Shown here: positions 15,394 through 23,509 of the stretch, in pieces
Position numbering within the stretch: the first letter of the stretch is position 1
Layout of the letters: each line of letters starts with the position of its first letter
Origin: Candidatus Peribacteraceae bacterium
GTDB taxonomy: Bacteria; Patescibacteriota; Gracilibacteria; Peribacterales; Peribacteraceae
NCBI GenBank assembly: GCA_018061945.1
Contig: JAGOTD010000001.1
Location: forward strand, 62,001 to 126,000
Length of the DNA stretch: 64,000 bases
Reading direction: 5' to 3'
The notes under the pieces: model-generated
Told to the model about the DNA's origin: nothing
The model's database searches: none
What the model saw: the letters and a program-made list of their open reading frames with translations, nothing else
Translations under genes and position numbers: made by a program

Positions 15394-17255
15394 GATTGAT
15401 GATTGTTATTACTACTTTTATTTTGTAAATAATCCGCCACCGATCTTACAACTGGATTTGTCTTATAATATTTCTTACTTGCAATTTCTTCATACTCTTT
15501 CTGACTAATTTCTTGATCTTCACTATCGGTAACGATCCAATCACCTAATTTTCTCAATCTCCGTATTTCGCTACAAAGAATGCCGTGTACTTGCTCTGGA
15601 GAAGTAATTCCTTCCATTGGCAAATGCCCATCAATACTAGCTACAAAAAATGGAAATGATTTGAATCGCAAAACAATGGCGCGATATTGACTGGCTAGAT
15701 CTTCCCCAACGCCACCCTGATCTTTTGGTAACTTGGCTTTTTCTAGCCACCACGAAGCATTTCTCCATGCATTGTCGGGTATTTCAAGATCACGAAACCA
15801 TTCGAGGAAATCTTCCGGAGTTTTCAATAGCTTTACCTTCTTTCGTATATATTTTTGAGGAATTTTTGCAGTATCCATCCAATGAAGGAATGAAGAATAG
15901 GGAGAAAATCGCTCATCTTGTCTTATTGTTTTAACTATAATAGACAAATCACGATCAATACCTCCCTCTGCTTTTGGAAGGCGAGCTCTGTACATCATCC
16001 AATCATAATTTCTCCACTTAGTGTCTGGAACACCTATATCATCAAAAAATGCTACATAGTCACGTGGAGAATTGCATTTCTTTAATCCTGCGAGAAGTTG
16101 AGTATCAGAAAGAATTTTTTGTAGGCGCAAAATATCACTTTCGTATAATTGGTCTCGCTCATTTTCATCGCCATCCAATAAAATTCCATATTCTTTTAAC
16201 GCATCCTCAATTTTCTGTTTTTCCTGTCTGAGCTTGAATTGAAGACGAGATTCCAATATAGATAATGCCTTCTCTATGCCAACCGCAGCAGCTTCGTATA
16301 TTTTTGAAAATCTTCGTACAGATTCTGATTCTGAAACAAATGGCAATCTCATTGCAAATCGATCAAGCAAAATAAATTCATATCTCACGGCGTCTATTTT
16401 TGTTTTTGTAGCATGTATTTGTTTTACATCAATCTCACTGGGTATTGGATTTCTTATAATTTCTTCAATTTCATCAATGCAAGTCGTCATACTATCTTCG
16501 ACAATTGTGCGAAGAATTTTCCAAGGATGATTTTCCTTTTGCGCAATACTGCGAATTGTTGCCTCTAAAATACATTTATTTTCCCTATTTCCAAAATTGT
16601 AATACGTTACACGCTCAATAATATCAACTGGCCTACATTGTATTTCTTGCAACTCACTTAATGATACTTGGTCATTCTTGGAACTTCTGTTTATTTTCTC
16701 GCAAGCATAGCCGCACTCGCACGCCGATGCATGTTCAAAGGCTTTGAATTCTTCTGGATCTTCAAATTCATCTGGCATTTCGGGCTGTTGATTGATTCTG
16801 GCTACGGTATCTCTATATGTCTCTGCAGTATATAAACTTTGTGACTTTTTGGCAGCTGCCTTTGCTTTAAATTCCGACCATTCACTTTGCCACCATTCAA
16901 AAATAATTTCTTCTATGCCATTTCCATTTGGATTTTCGCTTCCTGCTTCCACTGCTGATGAAAGTGTATCTTTTAGCCATTTTTTCCCGAGCGTGACAAA
17001 CAAACGTTGCAGTATTTCTATTCTTTCTTGAACTTCATTCGTTTTTCTTTCTGGTAATTTTTTTTCAATAGCAATAAGCTCTTGGACACTTACCCGAGGA
17101 TCTGGAAACATCAGTACTCTGCTTATCGCTAAACGAACAAACTCAGATATTTGTGGCTGCATACTTTTTTCTAAAAACTCGCTTGTCTTTTTTTCTACTT
17201 CCTTCCAGTACTTATTGTAATTAACCACAGCTATTTTTCCTAAAATTGAATCCAT
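15390..17255 (-). CDS. Uncharacterised repeat protein, first gene of the SNF2-methyltransferase operon (621 aa)
   Basis: No known family recognised. Residues 1-370 are helical and include a Cys cluster (Cys179, Cys181, Cys185, with Cys207 further on) that could bind metal. Two repeats of roughly 80 residues (about 386-462 and 470-541) have the same plan as in the 369-residue neighbour: (N/T)P-x-D(Y/F), F-x-D(I/L)-x(I/V)PD-x2-WRN-x2-W, then LPK-x2-GG(I/V). The C-terminal 80 residues match the neighbour's end (DGHLPMEGI, EYEEIASKKYYKTNPVVRSV). The promoter lies 5 nt before the ATG, so the operon mRNA is probably leaderless. As the first gene of the operon it may recognise the target for the helicase; that is inference. 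Confidence 0.8.
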   Translation of the reverse strand: MDSILGKIAVVNYNKYWKEVEKKTSEFLEKSMQPQISEFVRLAISRVLMFPDPRVSVQELIAIEKKLPERKTNEVQERIEILQRLFVTLGKKWLKDTLSSAVEAGSENPNGNGIEEIIFEWWQSEWSEFKAKAAAKKSQSLYTAETYRDTVARINQQPEMPDEFEDPEEFKAFEHASACECGYACEKINRSSKNDQVSLSELQEIQCRPVDIIERVTYYNFGNRENKCILEATIRSIAQKENHPWKILRTIVEDSMTTCIDEIEEIIRNPIPSEIDVKQIHATKTKIDAVRYEFILLDRFAMRLPFVSESESVRRFSKIYEAAAVGIEKALSILESRLQFKLRQEKQKIEDALKEYGILLDGDENERDQLYESDILRLQKILSDTQLLAGLKKCNSPRDYVAFFDDIGVPDTKWRNYDWMMYRARLPKAEGGIDRDLSIIVKTIRQDERFSPYSSFLHWMDTAKIPQKYIRKKVKLLKTPEDFLEWFRDLEIPDNAWRNASWWLEKAKLPKDQGGVGEDLASQYRAIVLRFKSFPFFVASIDGHLPMEGITSPEQVHGILCSEIRRLRKLGDWIVTDSEDQEISQKEYEEIASKKYYKTNPVVRSVADYLQNKSSNNNHQS

Positions 17256-17260
17256 TAATC

Positions 17261-17290
17261 ATATTAAATCATAAATTTTATTTAAGTCAA
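17261..17290 (-). promoter_or_regulatory. Leaderless-type promoter of the repeat-protein/SNF2 operon
   Basis: Minus-strand TTGACT (17290-17285), 18-bp spacer, TAATAT (17266-17261), then 5 nt to ATG 17255. The expected transcription start coincides with the start codon. Confidence 0.6.
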
Positions 17291-17407
17291 TAGCGACGTA
17301 ATAGTACAATAGCTCGACACAGCCACATATAGCGAAGTTATTGAACAGACATCATAGCAACCCTGCTCCCCATTAAGAAATACTTCACTACTTCATCTTT
17401 GTCTATC

Positions 17408-18073
17408 ATGACTAAAAAATCCTTCACTAACCAGTCACTCATTTTCATTTTTTGCTTATTGAGTGCCTGCGCCTCCACATCACCAACTTTACCGATTGAT
17501 GAACATTCTTCCTCCTCCGAACAATCAATCATCAGCTCTCAATCATCGCTCTCAATTGAGACAAATAGCAGCATCTCTGCATCAACATCATTCCCCTACC
17601 CAATCAGCGACGCAAAAAGTCGTATCACCAAAAAACAATTTGGCACGTACGTCACACCAACATCATCCCCTATTCAGCCAGAAAAGTTTACCGGCTTTCA
17701 CACCGGAATTGATTTCGAGACGTTTGCCGACGAGCAGGATACCGATGTGTCGATTACGGCGATTTGTGAGGGAAAAGTAATCTTTGCCGGCCACGTAAAC
17801 GGCTATGGCGGCGTACTGATTCAAAGTTGCCTCTACAAGGGAGAGGTCGTGACAGTTCTCTACGGACATCTGAAGCAATCATCGATCAGCTTTAAAAAGA
17901 ATGATGTGGTCGCAAGCGGTGACCGAATCGGCATTCTGGGCAAAGGCTTTAGCAATGAGATTGACTTCGAACGTAAGCACTTGCATCTTGGCATCCATAC
18001 AGGAAACTCGATCGAGTATCGCGGGTATGTGAAGAGCGACAACGAATTGAGCGGGTGGATAGATCCTTATTGA
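17408..18073 (+). CDS. M23 family peptidase lipoprotein (LytM-like)
   Basis: 221 residues from ATG 17408 (TTG 17399 would add 3). Lipoprotein signal with lipobox LSAC, then a Ser-rich linker of about 45 residues, then an M23 domain. Zinc ligands are visible as His and Asp in GFHTGIDFE and the HxH of KHLHLGIHTG; the VLYGHLKQ segment carries the further catalytic His. The domain is about 140 residues, the usual length. M23 enzymes cut peptide cross-links in peptidoglycan or act in cell separation; the lipobox places it on the outer face of the membrane. All key residues are present, so activity is expected. It is a single gene with no evident operon partner. Confidence 0.9.
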   Translation: MTKKSFTNQSLIFIFCLLSACASTSPTLPIDEHSSSSEQSIISSQSSLSIETNSSISASTSFPYPISDAKSRITKKQFGTYVTPTSSPIQPEKFTGFHTGIDFETFADEQDTDVSITAICEGKVIFAGHVNGYGGVLIQSCLYKGEVVTVLYGHLKQSSISFKKNDVVASGDRIGILGKGFSNEIDFERKHLHLGIHTGNSIEYRGYVKSDNELSGWIDPY

Positions 18074-18222
18074 TCACAATTTTTGAACATGCAGAAATGT
18101 CTCTGCTAGAAAGGGATTTTTGATGCTGCCGCCTCGCCGGATGCACCCATTTCGTAAGCAAGTCTTACGCTGTACGGCTTCTACTGTAAACAAGAACATC
18201 TTCATTCTTTTCTCCTCTTTTT

Positions 18223-18441
18223 ATGACACATGCACACGACGACGAAATCGACGATATCAAGAAAGCTGCGGCCGAGAAAAATGCCCAGGCGTGGATCGAT
18301 GAATCCAAAGGCCAGGCCGAAAAATGGGTTGGTAAAGTGACTGGCGACAAAATCAAAGAAACCGCAGGTGCGGCCAAGCAGTCTATCGCCAATGCCGATA
18401 AGCACATTACAGGCATGATTAAAGATCAGGTAAGTATCTAG
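18223..18441 (+). CDS. CsbD-like small stress protein
   Basis: 72 residues, hydrophilic and predicted wholly helical. The segment DESKGQAEKWVGKVTGDKIKE resembles the CsbD repeat (KGxxKxxxGxxTGD), though it is weaker than in typical members. CsbD-like proteins are abundant under general stress; the function is unknown. The start codon follows a pyrimidine-rich tract (TTCTTTTCTCCTCTTTTT) without a Shine-Dalgarno sequence. A perfect 30-bp palindrome follows 13 nt after the stop. Confidence 0.65.
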   Translation: MTHAHDDEIDDIKKAAAEKNAQAWIDESKGQAEKWVGKVTGDKIKETAGAAKQSIANADKHITGMIKDQVSI

Positions 18442-18454
18442 TCGCTTTTGATTT

Positions 18455-18484
18455 GGTAACCGGCGGTTTAAACCGCCGGTTACC
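18455..18484. terminator. Perfect 30-bp palindrome after the CsbD-like gene
   Basis: GGTAACCGGCGGTTT at 18455-18469 is followed at once by its exact reverse complement. As RNA it would form a long G+C-rich stem with a tiny loop. No T tract follows, so it may be a terminator without U tail, an mRNA 3' protector, or a binding site for a dimeric protein. Confidence 0.6.
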
Positions 18485-18556
18485 ACCAACCGTCAGTGGC
18501 AACTACCGCCAGCGGCCACTTGTTTGTAACTTCTTGATATCATTCCCTCTTCTTCT

Positions 18557-18811
18557 ATGCCAACTGCCACTCAAGAAATCAGCTCCTATATGATTGATAC
18601 CTACAAGCAGGCATCGAGCGGTCGATACTTGGCTGGAGCCATTACGTTTAAAGGCAAAAAGAAAGCCGATGTTATGCAATGGAAAGAACGCACTTTCGCA
18701 TCACAGAATGAAGCCGATGCGTTTGTGCGCCAATATTTCAGCCGCAGTGGGCTTACCGAAACAACGAGTGAAAGTGATCTCTTTCGATACGGTTACGCTT
18801 CCCGATGGTAA
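18557..18811 (+). CDS. Small uncharacterised protein (84 aa)
   Basis: 84 residues; no family recognised. Soluble, with a central strand-turn-strand (RYLAGAITFKGKKKADVMQW) followed by a helix (SQNEADAFVRQYFSRSGL). No Cys, signal or membrane segment. The start ATG is preceded by CCCTCTTCTTCT, the same pyrimidine-rich context as the CsbD-like gene, and a clear factor-independent terminator follows, so it is very likely a real single-gene transcript. The neighbours suggest a stress-type small protein, but that is only context. Confidence 0.65.
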   Translation: MPTATQEISSYMIDTYKQASSGRYLAGAITFKGKKKADVMQWKERTFASQNEADAFVRQYFSRSGLTETTSESDLFRYGYASRW

Positions 18812-18830
18812 GCTGTACGTGTAACGGCCG

Positions 18831-18867
18831 ATCCCGATGCCATCTTCCCTGGCATTGGGATTTTTTT
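18831..18867 (+). terminator. Rho-independent terminator
   Basis: ATCCCGATGCCA pairs with TGGCATTGGGAT across a 7-nt loop (one G-T pair) and is followed by seven T. Confidence 0.9.
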
Positions 18868-18954
18868 ATGGAACATGATTGCCCACAGAACGCCGGAGTA
18901 TGCAGCAGCATTTACAATGCCGCGATTTGCTAGTATTTTTCTTTACCAGATCTC

Positions 18955-20739
18955 ATGAACCGCTTTCGCACATCCACACTCGTTTCGGCCCTGGGACTCG
19001 TGCTTTTGGTACTCCTGCTCAACGCAGGCGTCTCCTTTTATAATACCCATGTCGTGGCCGACAACATGCGCAAGGTGAGCGATTCGCAGGCAGCTCTCAC
19101 CAAGGTCCAGCAGACACTGTCGGCGATTATCGATGCCGAAACCGGCCAGCGCGGCTATTTACTGACAGGCCAAGAAGGGTATCTGGCTCCGTACAAAGAA
19201 TCGATCAATGAGATTCAAAAAGATTTTACCGATCTACACACTCTGTTCGCCGGCAATGAGGAACAACTCAATCGTCTGGAGGAATTGAAGAAAGCGTACA
19301 ACGAAAAAAGTATTGAAATGGAACAAACGATCGCACTCCGCAGAACAAGCGGACTCAAAGACGCCGTTCCTTTAGGACTGATTGGCAACGGCCGGCGTCA
19401 AATGACTATTATCCGCCGCGCGATAGCGGCAATGGAAAATGCCGAGAAGCAAAAACTGGAACAGAAAAGTGTGCAGGCACAAACAAGTTTGTGGAATGCA
19501 ACAGTCGCGTTTTACATTACACTCCTTGCAGCGCTGGGGACCGTAGCTGCGTACTTTGTATTGCTTCGCCTGTACCTGAAAGTCAATCGGCAAGCTGAAA
19601 AAGACTTGCACGCCCTCAACGAGGGGCTGGAGGAAAAAGTCGCAAAGCGTACGGAGGAACTGCAGCTTGCCCAAGCGCACGACCGCGCCAATCTGCACCG
19701 GCTCAAAAGCATGTTGGCGCAACTACCGATGGCTGCCCTTATGACCGATGAAGCAGGGCACATTATCGAACTCAACGAACAGTACTGTCGCACGTTCCAT
19801 ATCGGACTGTCGGCGGCGGAGGCGATGGCATTACCAACCGATGAACTGACGGCTCGTTTCCAGAAATCGCTGGCCGATGTACAGGGGCACATGGCCAAGC
19901 TCGCCGTGACGCTCGACAGGAAAAAACCGCAGCTTGGTTTTGATATACATTTGAAGGACGGACGCATTGTGCAGCGCGATTTTCTGCCATTTTACGACAA
20001 CGGCAAATTTGGCGGACAGCTATTTTTGTACCGCGATGTCACACAAGAACGCCGTATCGATGCGGCAAAATCCGAGTTTATGTCCCTGGCCTCACATCAG
20101 CTCAAAACACCACTCACATCTATTCGCTGGGTACTCAGCAGGCTCAGTAAAATCATGGGCGATGCCATCGATGAACCGCAGCAAAAATTACTGGCCGAAG
20201 GACGCAAAGGCGTGCTGCGCATGAGCGATACCATCGACACGATGCTCCAGATTTCGCGCATTGAATCGGGCCAGACACATGTGAAAACCGAACCGATTGC
20301 CATCTGCGATTTTGTGCAGAAGATTATTAAATCTGAACAAGAGCATTTCGAAGACAAGCAGCAGACCTTAACATTGGAGTGTGATCCAGATATGGCTTTT
20401 GTAAGCGATAAAAGTTTCCTTCATGAGATTTTACATAATCTCATCAATAATGCTATGAAATACACGCCCGACAGAGGTACTATCAAAGTCATGGTGGAAA
20501 AAAAACACCATGCCGTCACGTTTCTCATACAAGACTCCGGCTATGGAATCCCCGCCCATCAGCAATCAAAAATCTTCAGTAAATTCTTCCGCGGAGATAA
20601 CGTCGTCGGAAAAGTCACAGAGGGTACCGGTCTTGGCCTCTACCTCGTACACCTTCTTACCAAACTGCTGGGTGGTACGATTTTCTATGAATCCAGTGAG
20701 GAAGAAGGAACAACCTTTACACTCACGATCCCAAGCTGA
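18955..20739 (+). CDS. CHASE3-PAS sensor histidine kinase
   Basis: 594 residues. TM1 at about 8-28, a periplasmic CHASE3 domain (about 35-175, with DAETGQRGYLLTGQEGYL), TM2 at about 182-208, a coiled-coil/HAMP-like linker, a PAS-like domain (about 245-365), HisKA with phospho-acceptor His381 in SLASHQLKTPL, and HATPase_c with N-box NLINNAMKYTP, G1 DSGYGIP and G2 GTGLGLYLV. All catalytic motifs are intact. CHASE3 senses unknown extracellular stimuli. It is directly followed by a single-domain response regulator whose start overlaps its 3' end, so the two form a two-component pair. The output is unknown because the regulator has no DNA-binding domain. Confidence 0.95.
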   Translation: MNRFRTSTLVSALGLVLLVLLLNAGVSFYNTHVVADNMRKVSDSQAALTKVQQTLSAIIDAETGQRGYLLTGQEGYLAPYKESINEIQKDFTDLHTLFAGNEEQLNRLEELKKAYNEKSIEMEQTIALRRTSGLKDAVPLGLIGNGRRQMTIIRRAIAAMENAEKQKLEQKSVQAQTSLWNATVAFYITLLAALGTVAAYFVLLRLYLKVNRQAEKDLHALNEGLEEKVAKRTEELQLAQAHDRANLHRLKSMLAQLPMAALMTDEAGHIIELNEQYCRTFHIGLSAAEAMALPTDELTARFQKSLADVQGHMAKLAVTLDRKKPQLGFDIHLKDGRIVQRDFLPFYDNGKFGGQLFLYRDVTQERRIDAAKSEFMSLASHQLKTPLTSIRWVLSRLSKIMGDAIDEPQQKLLAEGRKGVLRMSDTIDTMLQISRIESGQTHVKTEPIAICDFVQKIIKSEQEHFEDKQQTLTLECDPDMAFVSDKSFLHEILHNLINNAMKYTPDRGTIKVMVEKKHHAVTFLIQDSGYGIPAHQQSKIFSKFFRGDNVVGKVTEGTGLGLYLVHLLTKLLGGTIFYESSEEEGTTFTLTIPS

Positions 20740-21106
20740 GAGCGCGAAAGGCTACTCGATTTTGGTCGCCGAAGACGAATACATTTTAGGTGATGTGATT
20801 CAACAAGAGCTGAGTGAGCGTGGAGCAAGTGTACATTGGGTGCAAGACGGACAGCAAACGATCGATGCCATCGGCAAGCAGGCTCCCGATTTGCTGCTGC
20901 TGGATTTGCTGATGCCAAGCAAAAACGGCTACGACGTCCTGCAATTTCTAGCCACCGAAGGATGTAATTTTCCTGTCGTCATTCTGTCGAATCTCACAGA
21001 TCTGAAAGAGCGCGACAAATGCCTGGCGCTTGGCGCCAAAGATTTTCTGGTGAAAGGCGATTTAGACCCAGAAGATATCTGGCAACAGGTAAAGAAGTAT
21101 CTGTGA
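20687..21106 (+). CDS. Single-domain response regulator (CheY-like)
   Basis: 139 residues from ATG 20687; GTG 20696 is an alternative. The receiver domain begins at about residue 22 (YSILVAEDEY, acidic pocket Glu29/Asp30/Glu31), with phospho-acceptor Asp73 in LLLLDLLMPSKNGYD, the switch Ser in VVILSN and the conserved Lys in DFLVKGD. There is no output domain. The gene overlaps the kinase gene by 53 nt in another frame, an unusually long overlap, which points to translational coupling. Phosphorylation by the upstream kinase is the obvious inference; how the signal passes on (protein contact, or a further phosphotransfer) is not shown. Confidence 0.93.
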   Translation: MNPVRKKEQPLHSRSQAESAKGYSILVAEDEYILGDVIQQELSERGASVHWVQDGQQTIDAIGKQAPDLLLLDLLMPSKNGYDVLQFLATEGCNFPVVILSNLTDLKERDKCLALGAKDFLVKGDLDPEDIWQQVKKYL

Positions 21107-21249
21107 GAGAAGCGTACATCTGCAGAGAAGTATTTGATTTTTCGTGCATCTGATCTTTTTCGCTTTATTTTTCTGACCAGCTCCGTGAAGCCCAATGATG
21201 ATGGGGAAAATCAAAAGCGTGCTAGGCTTATCTTTTACCCCTCTTTGCA

Positions 21250-21390
21250 ATGATGGTTGAACCTTGCTGTATAAAATGCGGCGGAAAGGAATTTACATCC
21301 ACTCCCAGCACGCAGCACAGTCGCCCTGGTGTGTTAGTGTTCTGCAATAAGTGTGGCGCAGTTGTCAGTTGGGTATTGCTTCCGCGCTAA
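21250..21390 (+). CDS. Small zinc-ribbon protein (46 aa)
   Basis: A 46-residue protein with two Cys knuckles, CCIKCGG and FCNKCGA, separated by about 22 residues: the pattern of a small zinc ribbon. The last residues are hydrophobic (VVSWVLLPR). A double ATG (21250, 21253) starts it. Zinc ribbons of this size often bind nucleic acid or ribosomal or transcription partners; no role can be given. Confidence 0.6.
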   Translation: MMVEPCCIKCGGKEFTSTPSTQHSRPGVLVFCNKCGAVVSWVLLPR

Positions 21391-21464
21391 GCAATTGCCA
21401 AAGGGGGAAAGTGTAATACTCGGTCGCTTGCTACGTCATCGACTCTATTCCTTCCCTCTTTTCT

Positions 21465-21584
21465 ATGCTCGCCACTCTCATCGGATTCTTCGTCGCCTAT
21501 AAATTGCTTACGTTTGGTATCGGCATCCTGCTTCTAGTGGCTCTCTTTACGATCATTCGATCACTCATGCAGCCGCAACAATAA
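21465..21584 (+). CDS. Small single-helix membrane protein (39 aa)
   Basis: 39 residues that are almost entirely hydrophobic (IGFFVAYKLLTFGIGILLLVALFTI is a continuous membrane region at about 5-31), ending in a short polar tail. The start follows the pyrimidine-rich tract CCTTCCCTCTTTTCT shared with the other small genes. It may be a real small membrane protein; supported only by the start context and composition. Confidence 0.45.
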   Translation: MLATLIGFFVAYKLLTFGIGILLLVALFTIIRSLMQPQQ

Positions 21585-21754
21585 GGAGTATCAAGATTCA
21601 AATGAGTTCAAGGAAGCCGAGGATATGTTTGTATCTTCGTATTCTTTGTACTCTTCGCACTCCTCATAATCATCATTTGTGGAAGGTGTCTGCAGTCAAT
21701 TTCCAACTGATTCTCTATTGTTTATATATGAATCATTAGATACTCTCACTATTG

Positions 21755-23509
21755 ATGACGAATCCCCCGACATCACCTGCCAATGCGCCAAAACAACCAA
21801 GTCTCCTTGGTTTGCTCAAGCCTTATAAGTTTATTATCCTCGGCTTGCTGCTGCTTGCTGTTATCAGTAACAGCTTCAATTTGGTGCAGCCGAAGATCAT
21901 CGCCAATACGATCGATGCCTTCACCAAAGGCAACTTTAGCGTGCGCTTGGCACTGCTTCAATTTGGATCGATTGCGCTGCTCATTTTCGTGTTTACCTAT
22001 CTACAAAACATCGTCCAGACGTTTGCCTCCGAGAAAGTTGGACGCGACTTACGTACCGAATTGGCCGCCAAAATTTCACGCCAGAGTTATGCCTACATTC
22101 AGGAAGTCACCGCATCGAAACTTTTAACGCACCTCACATCGGATATCGACAACGTCAAACTGTTCGTGTCGCAGGCGATTGTGTCTATTACCTCGTCATT
22201 GCTGCTGATTGTCGGAACCAGCGTCATGCTGCTGCTCATCAACTGGAAGCTCGCACTCGCTGTGTTGCTGATTATTCCGATTATCGGCGGCACGTTCTTT
22301 GCTGTGTTGCAAAAAGTGCGTGTGTACTTTAAGAAGGGACAGGAAGTGATCGACTGGCTCAACAAAGTCATCAGCGAGAGTATTCTGGGTTCGGCACTCA
22401 TTCGCGTGCTCAATTCCCAGCAGCATGAGTACGAGAAATTTCTGGCTGCCAACACCAATGCTAAAGGCATCGGCATGAGTATTCTGACCCTCTTTGCCAC
22501 GCTCATTCCGACCATCACATTTGTTGCCAACATGGCAACGCTCACTATCTTGCTGCTGGGCGGACACTTTGTGATCAGCGGCAGCATGACTCTCGGCAGC
22601 TACGCCGGATTCGTGAGCTACCTAGCCATTCTCATCTTCCCGATTCTCATGATCGGCTTTATGAGCGGTGTGATTACACGTGCATCAGCCTCATACAAGC
22701 GCATTGCCGAAGTATTAGCTGTGCAGGAAAAAGCCGAAACCGGATTGCATACCGATGCGCTGAAGGGCGATATTGAACTGAAAGATGTCTCGGTCATTTT
22801 CGGCCAGAAATCGGCTCTCAAAGATGTTTCTCTGTCCATAAAAGCCGGTACCAAAACTGCCATTATCGGTCCGACTGCTGCTGGAAAAACGCAGCTGCTG
22901 TACCTGCTCACAGGTCTTATCAGTCCTCAAAAAGGCGAACTGCGCTACGACAGTCGCCCACTCGAGAGTTACGACAGAGAAGCACTGCACCGCCAGATTG
23001 GTTTCGTATTTCAAGACAGCATTATTTTCAGTATGACGCTCAAGGAAAACATCGCCTTCAGCGACACGGTGAAAGACAGTGATTTGGAGAAAGCGATCGA
23101 GACCGCTGAGCTGAAAGAATTTATTGCGTCGCTGCCCGAGGGGCTCAATACCGTTGTCTCCGAGCGCGGCACCAGTTTGTCGGGCGGCCAGAAGCAGCGC
23201 ATCATGCTGGCACGCGCCTTGGCGCTCAACCCACGAGTACTTCTTCTCGATGATTTTACCGCCAGAGTCGATAGCAATACTGAGAAGAAGATTCTGCAGA
23301 ACGTGGAGAAAAACTATCCGGGCCTCACACTTGTCTCCATCACCCAGAAAATTTCGTCAATTGAACACTACGACAAAGTGATACTCATCATGGAAGGCGA
23401 AAAACTGGCCGAAGGCACGCACGACCATTTGATGCATACGTCACCAGAATATGTGCAGATTTTCGACTCGCAACGCAGCACCAATACCTATGAAGAGCTA
23501 CACGCTTAA
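21755..23509 (+). CDS. ABC exporter subunit A with degenerate ATPase site
   Basis: 584 residues from ATG 21755. Six membrane helices (about 25-310) and a nucleotide-binding domain with Walker A GPTAAGKTQ and canonical signature LSGGQKQR. Walker B reads VLLLDDFTARVD, with Asp in place of the catalytic Glu, and the switch His is Gln (SITQKISS). This is the hallmark of the degenerate half of heterodimeric exporters such as TM287/288 or BmrCD. Its stop lies 20 nt inside the next gene, which encodes the complementary half. The pair would form one hydrolytic and one non-hydrolytic ATP site. Substrate unknown (drugs, lipids or peptides in the family). Confidence 0.95.
   Translation: MTNPPTSPANAPKQPSLLGLLKPYKFIILGLLLLAVISNSFNLVQPKIIANTIDAFTKGNFSVRLALLQFGSIALLIFVFTYLQNIVQTFASEKVGRDLRTELAAKISRQSYAYIQEVTASKLLTHLTSDIDNVKLFVSQAIVSITSSLLLIVGTSVMLLLINWKLALAVLLIIPIIGGTFFAVLQKVRVYFKKGQEVIDWLNKVISESILGSALIRVLNSQQHEYEKFLAANTNAKGIGMSILTLFATLIPTITFVANMATLTILLLGGHFVISGSMTLGSYAGFVSYLAILIFPILMIGFMSGVITRASASYKRIAEVLAVQEKAETGLHTDALKGDIELKDVSVIFGQKSALKDVSLSIKAGTKTAIIGPTAAGKTQLLYLLTGLISPQKGELRYDSRPLESYDREALHRQIGFVFQDSIIFSMTLKENIAFSDTVKDSDLEKAIETAELKEFIASLPEGLNTVVSERGTSLSGGQKQRIMLARALALNPRVLLLDDFTARVDSNTEKKILQNVEKNYPGLTLVSITQKISSIEHYDKVILIMEGEKLAEGTHDHLMHTSPEYVQIFDSQRSTNTYEELHA

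Noticed and set aside
18455..18484. Palindrome as phage attachment site
   Set aside because: No direct repeat of it elsewhere in the window and no integrase nearby; a hairpin after a gene end explains it better.
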